From Chloroflexota bacterium (GTDB taxonomy: Bacteria > Chloroflexota > Dehalococcoidia > SHYB01): a stretch of DNA of 33,930 bases. Of this stretch, positions 1 through 6,898 are shown in pieces. The DNA is taken from contig JACZVV010000021.1 in NCBI GenBank assembly GCA_022572465.1, forward strand, positions 1-33,930, given 5' to 3'. The notes beneath the pieces are model-generated. The model ran no database searches. It was not told the origin of the DNA and saw nothing but the letters and a program-made list of their open reading frames with translations. Both the position numbers and the translations under genes were made by a program. How positions within the stretch are numbered: position 1 is the first letter of the stretch; the number at the start of each line of letters is the position of its first letter.

Positions 1-511
1 TGGCAATCTGCACTGCAAACGTACCTACGCCACCAGAAGCACCGTTAATCAGAACCTTTTGTCCGGTCTGAATCCGTCCTTTATCGCGAAGGCCCTGGAG
101 GGCGGTGATTCCCGCCACTGGTACGGCCGCAGAGCCCTCGAACGTCGCCCCGGCTGGTTTCAGCACGAACGCATTTTCACTGGCACATACATACTCGGCA
201 AAAGCGCCCAGACCACTCGTGAAAACATCACCGAATACCTCATCACCTGCCTGAAATCGCTTCACGCTTCCACCAACCGCTTCCACCTGCCCTGCGACGT
301 CAGCTCCGAGTATCTTGTTTTTTGGTTTGAGCAGCCCGACCGTTAGGCGGGCCAAGAACGGCCTGCCTCTCAGGAGATCCCAGTCCCATGAGTTTATGGA
401 TGCCGCATGAACTTTGACCAACACTTCATCGTCCTTGGGGGTCGGATTTTCGACCTCTTTGAGCTGAAGGACATCCGATGATCCGTATTTTGTGTATACA
501 ATGGCTTTCAT
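1..511 (-). CDS. NAD(P)H:quinone oxidoreductase / zinc-type alcohol dehydrogenase family (MDR), N-terminal part, cut by window edge
   Basis: The reverse strand reads MKAIVYTKYGSSDVLQLKEV from an ATG at 511 and stays open to base 1, giving about 170 residues of a family usually about 320-340 long. It has the GroES-like N-terminal fold of medium-chain dehydrogenases (VLVKVHAASINSWDWDLL, then ILGADVAGQVEAVG at about residues 70-83) and the start of the nucleotide-binding domain (GASGGVGTFAVQIA at the window edge). No catalytic-zinc cysteine or histidine is visible in the expected place, which favours the zinc-free quinone oxidoreductase branch (NADPH-dependent reduction of quinones or enones in the cytosol). 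A strong ribosome site, GGAGGAG, lies just before the ATG. Its codons look more A+T-rich than those of the genes to the right. The substrate cannot be inferred. Confidence 0.85.
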   Translation of the reverse strand, partial: MKAIVYTKYGSSDVLQLKEVENPTPKDDEVLVKVHAASINSWDWDLLRGRPFLARLTVGLLKPKNKILGADVAGQVEAVGGSVKRFQAGDEVFGDVFTSGLGAFAEYVCASENAFVLKPAGATFEGSAAVPVAGITALQGLRDKGRIQTGQKVLINGASGGVGTFAVQIA

Positions 512-741
512 GAGTTCTCCTCCACTTCGGGGATCCAACTGTACTCTGTTGAACTGACGCCACTGTATAAACCGGGGGTCTTAGAATCTAGGCGCTGCTC
601 GCACTCTTTTTACAAACGTTAGCACAGGTGGGTCCGCGTGTATAATACGCAGAACTCAGCCCACCAAACGTTGTTCGAACCGCGCCCGTTGTTCGTAAGG
701 TAATCCTTTTAGAGCGCCGGCGTGGCGTCTGTTTACCCAGC

Positions 742-854
742 TGAATTCCGGCCACCATCACCTTGGCCCTTTCTCGCGCGAACGGCAAGGCCGTGACGCG
801 GCCGATGCCCGGCCCGGCGCCCGTGCTCAACGACACCTTGTTGGATAGTCTCAT
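742..854 (-). pseudogene. 5' fragment of a short-chain dehydrogenase/reductase (SDR)
   Basis: From an ATG at 854 the reverse strand reads MRLSNKVSLSTGAGPGIGRV and goes on TALPFARERAKVMVAGI. This is the first beta-alpha-beta unit of an SDR with the cofactor-binding TGxGxGIG glycine motif. After about 37 residues the similarity stops near 742; nothing further left resembles the NAG, Ser-Tyr-x-x-x-Lys or C-terminal parts of the fold. The frame remains open to 588 but reads low-complexity Arg/Thr-rich sequence. It is divergent from the thiolase gene at 979, a normal arrangement for an intact SDR, so the rest has probably been lost by deletion or by a joining event. The SDR identity is clear; the exact break point is approximate. 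Confidence 0.6.
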
Positions 855-908
855 GGCCGCCTCACCGCCGGAGACTCTGCAAGGGCTCATTCTGGTAGAC
901 TGTCGGGA

Positions 909-925
909 GCCGCCGTTCCGGCGGC
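909..925. repeat. Short GC hairpin before the thiolase gene
   Basis: GCCGCCG, then TTC, then CGGCGGC is a perfect 7-bp inverted repeat with a 3-base loop, in the gap between the SDR fragment and the thiolase start. There is no T-run on either strand, so it is not a convincing terminator. Confidence 0.4.
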
Positions 926-978
926 GCAAAACCTGTGTCCGCGGAAGCCTCCGGCATCGCCCACAGACGAGGTGCGCA

Positions 979-2160
979 TTGGCGAAAAGACGCGACGTCG
1001 CCATCGTAGGGGTCTACGCCACGAAGCAAGAGCGTTTCTCCCAGCGGTCCGCTCTCAGCCTGACCATGGAGGCCATCCACGGCGCCCTCGACGACGCCGG
1101 CTTGACGATGAAGGACGTGGACGGTTACCTCGGCTTCACCTTCCCCGCGGGCAGCGGCATGGGAGTGACCGACGGCAACGTCGCCTACCAGCTCAACAAT
1201 CCCTTTGGGCTGGTCGATCGGTACTCGGGGGCGATGGCGCTGCTCCAGGCGGCCGCGGCGATCCGGGAGGGGCTCGTCGAGACGGTGATCATCGCCGCGG
1301 CAGGCTCGCGCGCAACGGCCGACGGCCGAACGGTGGCGTGGACCCGGCCCGAGTACGAGTTCACCGAATGGACCGGCTCGATGACGCCGGCCCAGTTCGC
1401 TCTCCAGATGCGCCGTCACATGCACGAGCACGGCACCACCGTGGAGCAGATGGCCTACGGGTGCGCCACGGTGCGCAACAACGGCCACAAGAACCCCGAC
1501 GCCATCATGTTCCAACGGGGACCTTACACCGTCGAGGACGTCCTGAGCGCTCGAATGGTCGCCGACCCCCTGACGCTACTGATGTGCTCCATCGTCAACG
1601 ACGGCGGCAACTGCATGGTCGTCACCAGCGGCGAGCGGGCTCGCGCCTGCAAGCGCCCTCCCGTGTGGGTCCTCTCGGGGGCGATGGAGAGCCGCTACAC
1701 CGCCTATTTCGAAGCCCCTTCGCTGGAGATGCTGAAGGGCCGGGAGAAGATGATGAAGGCGTTCGGCCGGGCCGGGGTTCGCCACGAGGACGTCGACATC
1801 GTCATGATCTACGACCACTTCGCCAGCGGCCTCATCATGTCGTTCGAGGGCCTGGGGTTCTGCGAAATCGGCGAGGGCGGGCCGTTCATCGTGGAGAACA
1901 TCGGGCTCGACGACAAGCATCCCGTCTGCCCCGATGGCGGCAACCTCTCCTTCAGCCACCCCGGGAACCCCTACAACTTCAAGGCGATCGAAATCGTGCG
2001 CCAGTTCCGGGGCGATGTGAACGACCTGTGCCCCCAGTCGGCGGAGGGCGTTCACACCTACGACCGGTCGATCTGCCGCAAGGTCCGCGACCCCAAGCTG
2101 GCCGCCTGCTGCGGACCGATGACCGGCAGGCACTCCTTCGCGATCCTGGCCAAGGACTGA
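979..2160 (+). CDS. Thiolase-fold protein lacking the nucleophilic Cys (Ltp2/SCP-x-like), partner of the DUF35 protein
   Basis: A 393-residue thiolase-superfamily protein beginning (M)AKRRDVAIVGVYATKQ. I chose the TTG at 979 because thiolase homology starts there and GAGG lies 6-9 bases upstream; the frame is open to 763 but encodes unlike sequence. Where thiolases carry the acyl-accepting Cys (consensus CASG), this protein has DRYSG (about residues 80-84), so it cannot make the usual acyl-enzyme. The C-terminal histidine region is kept (GGNLSFSHPGNP), as is a late CCGPMTG cysteine segment. IVMIYDHF resembles the Tyr-containing motif of Ltp2-type retro-aldolases. The next gene, 3 bases on, is a DUF35 protein. 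In known steroid and acyl-CoA pathways such pairs form aldolase or thiolase complexes acting on CoA thioesters. CoA-ester C-C cleavage is my inference; the substrate is unknown. Confidence 0.8.
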   Translation: MAKRRDVAIVGVYATKQERFSQRSALSLTMEAIHGALDDAGLTMKDVDGYLGFTFPAGSGMGVTDGNVAYQLNNPFGLVDRYSGAMALLQAAAAIREGLVETVIIAAAGSRATADGRTVAWTRPEYEFTEWTGSMTPAQFALQMRRHMHEHGTTVEQMAYGCATVRNNGHKNPDAIMFQRGPYTVEDVLSARMVADPLTLLMCSIVNDGGNCMVVTSGERARACKRPPVWVLSGAMESRYTAYFEAPSLEMLKGREKMMKAFGRAGVRHEDVDIVMIYDHFASGLIMSFEGLGFCEIGEGGPFIVENIGLDDKHPVCPDGGNLSFSHPGNPYNFKAIEIVRQFRGDVNDLCPQSAEGVHTYDRSICRKVRDPKLAACCGPMTGRHSFAILAKD

Positions 2161-2163
2161 GCC

Positions 2164-2571
2164 ATGGCCTACGACAAACCGCTTCCTCGGCCCACGCCGC
2201 TATCGCAACCGTTCTGGGACGGCGCCCGGGAGCACAAGCTCCTTCTGCAGCGTTGCCAAAGCTGCGGCGCGTACCGCTTCACGCCCCAGGCGCTGTGCCG
2301 CGAGTGCTACGCCGAGGAGTACGAGTGGGCGGAGACGAGCGGAAGAGGCAAGGTGTACAGCTACACCATCGTCTACCGGCCCCAGACGCTGACGTTCATG
2401 GACGACGTGCCGTACGTGCTGGCGGTGATCGAGCTGGCGGAGGGCCCGCACATGCTCTCCAACGTCGTTGGCTGCGCGCCCTCGGACGTTCACATCGACA
2501 TGCCGGTGGTGGTGCAATTCGAGGACGCCACCGACGAGATCACGCTCTACAAGTTTCGCCCGGCGGAGTAG
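2164..2571 (+). CDS. DUF35 zinc-ribbon / OB-fold acyl-CoA-associated protein
   Basis: A 135-residue protein of the DUF35 family. The N-terminal helix (QPFWDGAREHKLLLQRC) is followed by a rubredoxin-like zinc ribbon with Cys31-x2-Cys34 and Cys45-x2-Cys48, then the OB-fold beta domain (GKVYSYTIV, PYVLAVIELAEG, ITLYKFRPAE). Length and domain order are normal for the family. It starts 3 bases after the thiolase-fold gene, so the two are almost certainly co-transcribed and translationally coupled. DUF35 proteins are obligate partners of thiolase-fold enzymes (for example Ltp2-ChsH2 and the archaeal HMG-CoA synthase complex), where they bridge or stabilise the CoA-binding subunits. No downstream gene on this strand continues the operon. 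Confidence 0.88.
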   Translation: MAYDKPLPRPTPLSQPFWDGAREHKLLLQRCQSCGAYRFTPQALCRECYAEEYEWAETSGRGKVYSYTIVYRPQTLTFMDDVPYVLAVIELAEGPHMLSNVVGCAPSDVHIDMPVVVQFEDATDEITLYKFRPAE

Positions 2572-2633
2572 CGGTAGACGCAACGAACCGGCGAGCGGCC
2601 ACGAATCGTCCGCTGCCCGGCGGCAGGAGTCTC

Positions 2634-2691
2634 CCGTTCGCCCTGAGCCTGTCAAAGGGCCGTTCATCCCGACCTGGGTCGGGGCGAACGG
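2634..2691. repeat. REP-like nested inverted repeat
   Basis: The arms CCGTTCGCC (2634-2642) and GGCGAACGG (2683-2691) are perfectly complementary. Between them lies a second inverted repeat, CCCGACCTGGGTCGGG (2668-2683), and the unit CCCTGAGCCTGTCAAAGGG (2641-2659), which resembles a widely dispersed bacterial repeat. The element fills the gap after the DUF35 gene and before the convergent selenoprotein gene. A related core, CCCGACCCGGGTCGGG, recurs at 32465-32480. It could serve as a bidirectional transcription end, but there is no clear T-run. Confidence 0.6.
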
Positions 2692-2793
2692 CCTGTTTGT
2701 GCCAAAGCGCGATGGTCGAATGGCCCTGGAATAAAACGCCCCGGTGTCGCTTTCCCTGGGGGCGCGAAGCCGACTGCCTCGCCGAGAAGGGCG

Positions 2794-3354
2794 CTACTGC
2801 ATCTTTCCGGTAAGCAGCAGCTCCTCGGCTCTGGCGATGGCGTCACGAGTCTTCTCCTGAAACATCTTCTCCGGGATCATGACGCCTTCCAGGTAGGGAG
2901 CGGGAATCACGACGTAAGGATAGTTGGGGAAGCCGTGAAGCTTGGCCATCATCCTCCCGACCGAGCGGACCAGGGTGTCCACGGCGAAAGCAGCCACGGG
3001 AATCCCTCGCTGCTCGAGGGTGATCGCGTCGACCCCAAGGGCCGAGCAGCACGACCCTCAAGCGCCGATCGACGTCAGAACGGCGTCGCAGGATGAGATC
3101 AGCTCGTCCATGATCTCGGGGGACGCGGGCTCGCCGATGTAGGTCTTGTGGCGCACCACCGTGCCCTTGAGATCGTACTTGGCCGAGAGCGTCCGCTCCA
3201 CCTGCTCGAGCATCTTGGCCGCGCCCTGGAAGTTGTTCCCCAGGAAACCCAGCACCTTCCCGTCGAAACCGTCCAGCCGGGGGGCTAGCTGGCCCTTCGA
3301 CGACGGATAGTCCACGGTTGGTTCGAGGATAATCATGGGCTTGCGCTCTGCCAT
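2794..3354 (-). CDS. UGSC-family selenoprotein, locus 1 (in-frame UGA read as selenocysteine)
   Basis: Read through one TGA (3060-3058), this frame encodes 186 residues. The N-terminal part (MAERKPMIILEPT, then GQLAPRLDGFDGKVLGFLGN) runs to TSIGA at residue 98. Codon 99 is TGA, followed by GSCCSALGVDAITLEQRGIP, giving the motif U-G-S-C (residues 99-102). The sequence after the UGA is clearly coding and matches locus 2 (DAI-E-GIP, G-P-Y, IP-P). The UGSC family was named from marine metagenome selenoproteins; I know of no established function. U-x-x-C is typical of thiol/selenol redox centres. The ATG at 3354 has AAGGAGG upstream. It lies 24 bases after its 360-residue partner in the same direction. 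A conventional caller would split it into 98- and about 67-residue pieces. No selA, selB or tRNA-Sec is seen in the window. Confidence 0.88.
3030..3044 (-). promoter_or_regulatory. Candidate bacterial SECIS hairpin, locus 1
   Basis: On the reverse strand CGGCCC-UUG-GGGUCG folds into a 6-bp hairpin (one G-U pair) beginning 14 nt after the UGA, so its loop starts at nt 20. Bacterial SECIS elements sit immediately 3' of the UGA inside the coding region with a small apical loop about 16-37 nt away. Longer alternatives also exist: GAGGGT just at the UGA can pair with ACCCTC at 3016-3021, and CTGCTCG with CGAGCAG. The hairpin matches the position of the locus 2 hairpin. Confidence 0.6.
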
Positions 3355-3378
3355 GCTGTCGCCTCCTTCGCGTCGTCT

Positions 3379-4461
3379 CTACGCGGGTTCGCCGGGCAAT
3401 CGAATGACTTTGGTGACGGGGCTTGGTCCGACGGGATAGGGCTTGAAGATCATCGCGAAGGCCCCGACGTCACCCCCCGCCACGGCGATGAGATACTCCG
3501 TTTTGCTCTGGGACTGGGCGTGGTAGACGTAACGGTCCTCGTCGCCGGGATCGACGGTGGGCACGCCCCCGACGTGTCCCTGCTCGTCGGGGAAGCGGCC
3601 CTTTCGCTTGAGCCGGGCCACGCTGGACCTGGTGTGCTCCTCCAGATACTTCGCCAGGTCCGCCTTGGTCCACTCCTCTTCCAGATAGGGCCTTTGATAC
3701 GAGGGCGAGAGCAGCACCATGTGCGTGCCCGGACAGAACCAGCCCTCTGACAGATGCTCCGCCAGCACGGCGCTCAGTCCCTCAGCAGTCGTGACGTGGG
3801 GCATCTGGTAGATACGGGTGTCGACCGGCGCCTCCATCGTGCTGAGAGCCGTGACGGTGTTGGTCCCCCGCTCGAAGCCTCGCATGGCGCTGAGAGGCTC
3901 CCACGGCGTGTCCTCTCGCTCCGCGATGACCATCCCGCCCATGCGGCAGGGATTCCCCATGGCGCCTTGCTGCACGCCGCCTGCCCGGGCGTCCAGGCAG
4001 TTGGCCAGCGTCAGGCTGATCGCCCTGCCGATGGTGGCGTTGGCGCGGCGTCCCGGCCCCATCACGTAGAGCCCGTTGTTCAGACCGATCTCTTCGGCGA
4101 TCGGCCCGTTGACCACGAACGCAGGCCAGGGACTGGAGGTGCTGGCGATATGATTCAGGCGGAACTCGGGATCGGTCAAGGCTTCCAGGGCGGCCACGAC
4201 CACCGGCATGTACTCGGCCTTGCAGCCCGCCATCACGGAGTTGATCGCCATCTTCTCCGCGGTGATGCCTCGGTTCCGCACCCAGTACTCGCCGATCACC
4301 TGGTCGGGCTCCACCTGCAAGTAATCGAGGAACGCGGCCACCCTGTCCGGGGTCGGCGGCACGATGGGCAGGCCGTCGGTCCAGCCCTGGTCCCAGGCGT
4401 GCTCCATGGCGGCGAAGGCGTCGTCCACTTCCACCTGCCGCGATGAGATGGGTTTAGCCAT
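3379..4461 (-). CDS. Uncharacterised 360-aa partner of UGSC selenoprotein, locus 1
   Basis: I do not know a characterised homologue. It is soluble: no signal peptide or membrane segment is visible. Motifs shared with its paralogue at 27184-28260, in the same order, are GWTDGLP[IV]VPP (residues 26-36), AIN[SA]VMAGC (Cys80), PVV-AA-EA, G-RANAT[IV]GRA, [DS]-PWEPL---RG, and TK---YL-E. The conserved MAGC cysteine is the obvious candidate to work with the selenocysteine of the adjacent UGSC protein. The start ATG at 4461 has only a weak upstream GAGAAG. The UGSC gene follows after 24 bases, and two LLM-class oxidoreductase genes precede it in the same direction. The paired occurrence at both loci suggests a two-subunit enzyme; the reaction is unknown. 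Confidence 0.8.
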   Translation of the reverse strand: MAKPISSRQVEVDDAFAAMEHAWDQGWTDGLPIVPPTPDRVAAFLDYLQVEPDQVIGEYWVRNRGITAEKMAINSVMAGCKAEYMPVVVAALEALTDPEFRLNHIASTSSPWPAFVVNGPIAEEIGLNNGLYVMGPGRRANATIGRAISLTLANCLDARAGGVQQGAMGNPCRMGGMVIAEREDTPWEPLSAMRGFERGTNTVTALSTMEAPVDTRIYQMPHVTTAEGLSAVLAEHLSEGWFCPGTHMVLLSPSYQRPYLEEEWTKADLAKYLEEHTRSSVARLKRKGRFPDEQGHVGGVPTVDPGDEDRYVYHAQSQSKTEYLIAVAGGDVGAFAMIFKPYPVGPSPVTKVIRLPGEPA

Positions 4462-4535
4462 TGCTTCTCTATTACCTGCGGGGATTCGTCATGCCGGTAA
4501 GCGGCCCTATTGTATACCCTCGGGCATTGTGTCGC

Positions 4536-4563
4536 CGTCGGCCCGGCACGCCCGGGGCCGACG
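4536..4563. terminator. GC-rich hairpin between oxidoreductase and partner gene
   Basis: CGTCGGCCC (4536-4544) and GGGCCGACG (4555-4563) form a perfect 9-bp stem with a 10-base loop just after the stop of the minus-strand LLM gene. It lacks a U-tract, so it is at most a weak or processing-type terminator and may separate the oxidoreductase genes from the selenoprotein pair. Confidence 0.35.
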
Positions 4564-4568
4564 CTGGC

Positions 4569-5438
4569 TTAGTGCCGCTCGGCCAGGGGCAGGATCGTCT
4601 TGGCGATGCGCTCCAGGTGCTCCAGGGCCTCGCGCTCCTGGGTGACGATGGGACAGCCGACGACGACTCGCTGAGCACCCGCCTCCAGATAGCTCGATAC
4701 CAGGTCGGGATCGGCCTCCTTGCCGTGGATGGAGATCTGGAGGTCGGCGGGGTCGCGTCCGGCCTTCCGGGCCAGCTCCCACAGCTCCTTCAGCCGCTCC
4801 TTGAGCTCCTCGGCGGTTATCCGCTCGGGCGCCCAGCCCTCGCCGTAGGCGACCACGCGTTTCAACACGTTGGGCGCGACGCCACCGAGCAGCACCGGCG
4901 GATGGGGCCGCTGGGCCGGCTTGGGCAGGCACCGCACGGGAGGAAAGTCGTAGTACTTGCCGTGGAACTCCGCCGGCTCCTTGGTCCACAGCTCCTTCAG
5001 CGCCAGAACGGCCTCCCGCGCCTGCGTCCACCGGTGGGGGAAGTCCACCCCCATGATCTCGCCCTCTTCCTCCAGCCAGCCGGCGCCGATCCCGAGGATC
5101 AGTCGCCCGCCGCTGAAAAGGTCCAACGTGGCCAAGGCCTTGGCCAGCCTCACCGGGTGATGCTCCGGAATCAGCAGGACGCTGGTGCCCAATTTCACGC
5201 GGCTAGTCGAGGCCGACGCCCGGGCCAAAACGATCAGAGGGTCCGGAAAGCCGGGGACCTGCCCATCGACAAAAAACGTTGACTTGCTCTTGGTCACGAC
5301 GGCGGGAGCGGTGACGTGCTCGGCGACCCAGATGGACTCGAAACCCAGGCGCTCGGCTTCGCGGGCGAAGAATGCGCCGTCCACGGTGTGGTCCGGCGCC
5401 GGTGGAGGCAGCGGCATCGAGATCCCGATCTGTTTCAA
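4569..5438 (-). CDS. LLM-class flavin/F420-dependent oxidoreductase (luciferase-like), 289 aa
   Basis: A TIM-barrel luciferase-like protein starting (M)KQIGISMPLPPPAPDH. Family features are AREAERLGFESIWVAEHV (about residues 28-45), LGTSVLLIPEHHPVRLAKAL, LDLFSGGRLILGIGAGWLEE, and a C-terminal GAQRVVVGCP barrel strand. The GAGWLEEE stretch and length of about 290 fit the F420-dependent TIGR03619-like branch rather than FMN monooxygenases, though cofactor choice is an inference. The start is a TTG at 5438 with GGAG 9 bases upstream; the nearby ATG at 5443 is out of frame. It follows the other LLM gene by 57 bases, so they are probably one transcript. Typical substrates are small organic molecules or CoA-linked intermediates. 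Confidence 0.85.
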   Translation of the reverse strand: MKQIGISMPLPPPAPDHTVDGAFFAREAERLGFESIWVAEHVTAPAVVTKSKSTFFVDGQVPGFPDPLIVLARASASTSRVKLGTSVLLIPEHHPVRLAKALATLDLFSGGRLILGIGAGWLEEEGEIMGVDFPHRWTQAREAVLALKELWTKEPAEFHGKYYDFPPVRCLPKPAQRPHPPVLLGGVAPNVLKRVVAYGEGWAPERITAEELKERLKELWELARKAGRDPADLQISIHGKEADPDLVSSYLEAGAQRVVVGCPIVTQEREALEHLERIAKTILPLAERH

Positions 5439-5495
5439 GGCATCGTCTCCTTCAACCCCCGATCTGGCCCTGGCGGCTGCCCCGGCCCGCCGCGC

Positions 5496-6677
5496 TCAGC
5501 CAGCCGGCTCTTTCGGCACCAGGGGACCGCCCGCGGCCTCCCGCTGTATCGTGGTCCGATGTTTGGGCTCGGTGTCGAACTTGGGGATCACTTGCTCGCC
5601 GAACAACCGGAGCGACTCCATGACGACGTCGTGGGGCATGTTTCCGGGGACGCCGAACACCAGCTGATCGCAGCCTACGTCTTGATATCTCGCGATCTGT
5701 TTGGTGACCTCTTCCGGGTCTCCGCAAAGCGCGTAACCGGCCTCGATCATGGCATCCAGGTTCTCCAGCGAAGCGTCCGGCATCAACTCCGGCCATTGGG
5801 GGATTCCTTCGGGCCGGGGGAAGCTATCGTGATAGCGGAACACGAGGGACACCAGATAGGACGAACCAGGACTGCAAGTGAGCTCTCGGGCTTTCTGCCG
5901 GTCTTCGAGGCACAGCATCCCAACGGTCACCATCACGTTGTCGTTGACGTAGTCCCCGATGGGCTCGGCGTTGACGATGTTGTCCTTGTAGGTCTTGATC
6001 AGCGGGATCATGTCCCACACCGACCCCACGTTGAACCCAAGCAGGCCCAGCCCCCTCACGGCCGCTCGTTCGTAGGTCCCGGGGTTCCCTGCCGCAACCC
6101 ACAAAGGCGGGTGGGTGTGAGCATAGGGCTTGGGGAGCACGTTGAACCCGCCCTCTCTGCCCGGCATCGACTGAGTGCCGGTCGCCGGCACCTTGAACGA
6201 CCTCCCGTCGGGGTACGAATACCCCTGCTGCCTCCACATTTTCGGTATCTCACGAATCGTCTCTTCCCAGTTGTCCCGCGTCTCGCTTGGCTTGAGACCG
6301 AACCCTGCAATCTCGTGGCTGCCGGCCCCGCGACCGGTGCCGAACTCGAATCGTCCTTGGCTGAGCTGGTCGAGCATCGCCGCCCGCTCGGCCAACCGCA
6401 TCGGGTGGTTGACGACGGGATTCATATTGAAAATGCCCGAGCCGATATGGATCCGCTCGGTCTGGGCCAGAGCGTAGGCGATGAACGAGGCGCTATCGGA
6501 GAGGTGAGAGTATTCCTCCAGGAAGTGGTGCTCGGTTACCCAAACGTACTTCCAGTTGTGTTTGTCTGCCTGGCGAATCAGCTCGAGCTCACGCCGCACC
6601 CAGTCTTGCTGGTATACCGGGCTGTGGGCCTTGACCTGCCCCGGTGCGTGCCCCTGAACGAAAATGCCGAACTCCAT
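5496..6677 (-). CDS. LLM-class flavin-dependent oxidoreductase (bacterial luciferase-like monooxygenase), 393 aa
   Basis: The start is set at the ATG at 6677 (MEFGIFVQGHAPGQ), with AAGGAGG just upstream; the frame is open further but upstream residues are not family-like. Features are the N-terminal barrel strand, KYVWVTEHHFLEEYSHL (about residues 43-59), RIHIGSGIFNMNPVVNHPMR, LDQLSQGRFEFGTGRGAG, and a C-terminal GDPEEVTKQIARYQDVGCDQ segment. The EHHF motif and the SQGRFEFGTGRG flavin-phosphate loop are typical of FMN-type LLM monooxygenases. At 393 residues it is at the longer end of the family. It is flanked by a SnoaL-like gene upstream and a second LLM gene downstream, forming a probable minus-strand catabolic operon. 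Confidence 0.87.
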   Translation of the reverse strand: MEFGIFVQGHAPGQVKAHSPVYQQDWVRRELELIRQADKHNWKYVWVTEHHFLEEYSHLSDSASFIAYALAQTERIHIGSGIFNMNPVVNHPMRLAERAAMLDQLSQGRFEFGTGRGAGSHEIAGFGLKPSETRDNWEETIREIPKMWRQQGYSYPDGRSFKVPATGTQSMPGREGGFNVLPKPYAHTHPPLWVAAGNPGTYERAAVRGLGLLGFNVGSVWDMIPLIKTYKDNIVNAEPIGDYVNDNVMVTVGMLCLEDRQKARELTCSPGSSYLVSLVFRYHDSFPRPEGIPQWPELMPDASLENLDAMIEAGYALCGDPEEVTKQIARYQDVGCDQLVFGVPGNMPHDVVMESLRLFGEQVIPKFDTEPKHRTTIQREAAGGPLVPKEPAG

Positions 6678-6898
6678 GGTGGGCCTCCTTGCCTCTGTTG
6701 CGAAACGCCGGAGATAATGTAACGCGGTTGGTCTACTCTTGCAATGGGCGGTCCCCCCCGTGGCCGCGCTGGAGCTTCCGCCGGCGCGATTCCAGGGCAC
6801 GGCTCGTCTCGACGATCGCGGGCGAAGGCTTCCTCGCGACCCACGACACGGGGCGTCCGGTTCCCGCGACGGCCCGGCGGTTGGCGCTCAAGCCGGAG

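Noticed and set aside
641-646. TATAAT as a promoter for the thiolase gene.
   Set aside because: No -35 box lies at a useful distance and the site is more than 300 bases upstream with a gene fragment between.
750-758. GAATTC at the SDR break as a cloning junction.
   Set aside because: A single six-base site occurs by chance; nothing else suggests vector or linker sequence.
972-2813. A 613-codon plus-strand open frame across the thiolase and DUF35 genes.
   Set aside because: It is an Arg/Pro/Gly-rich shadow of the real genes in another frame, common in GC-rich DNA; no family motif appears.
3058-3060. TGA taken as the true end of a 98-residue gene, with a separate small gene downstream.
   Set aside because: Homology to the second locus continues across the TGA without interruption, the downstream piece has no start signal, and U-G-S-C is a known motif.
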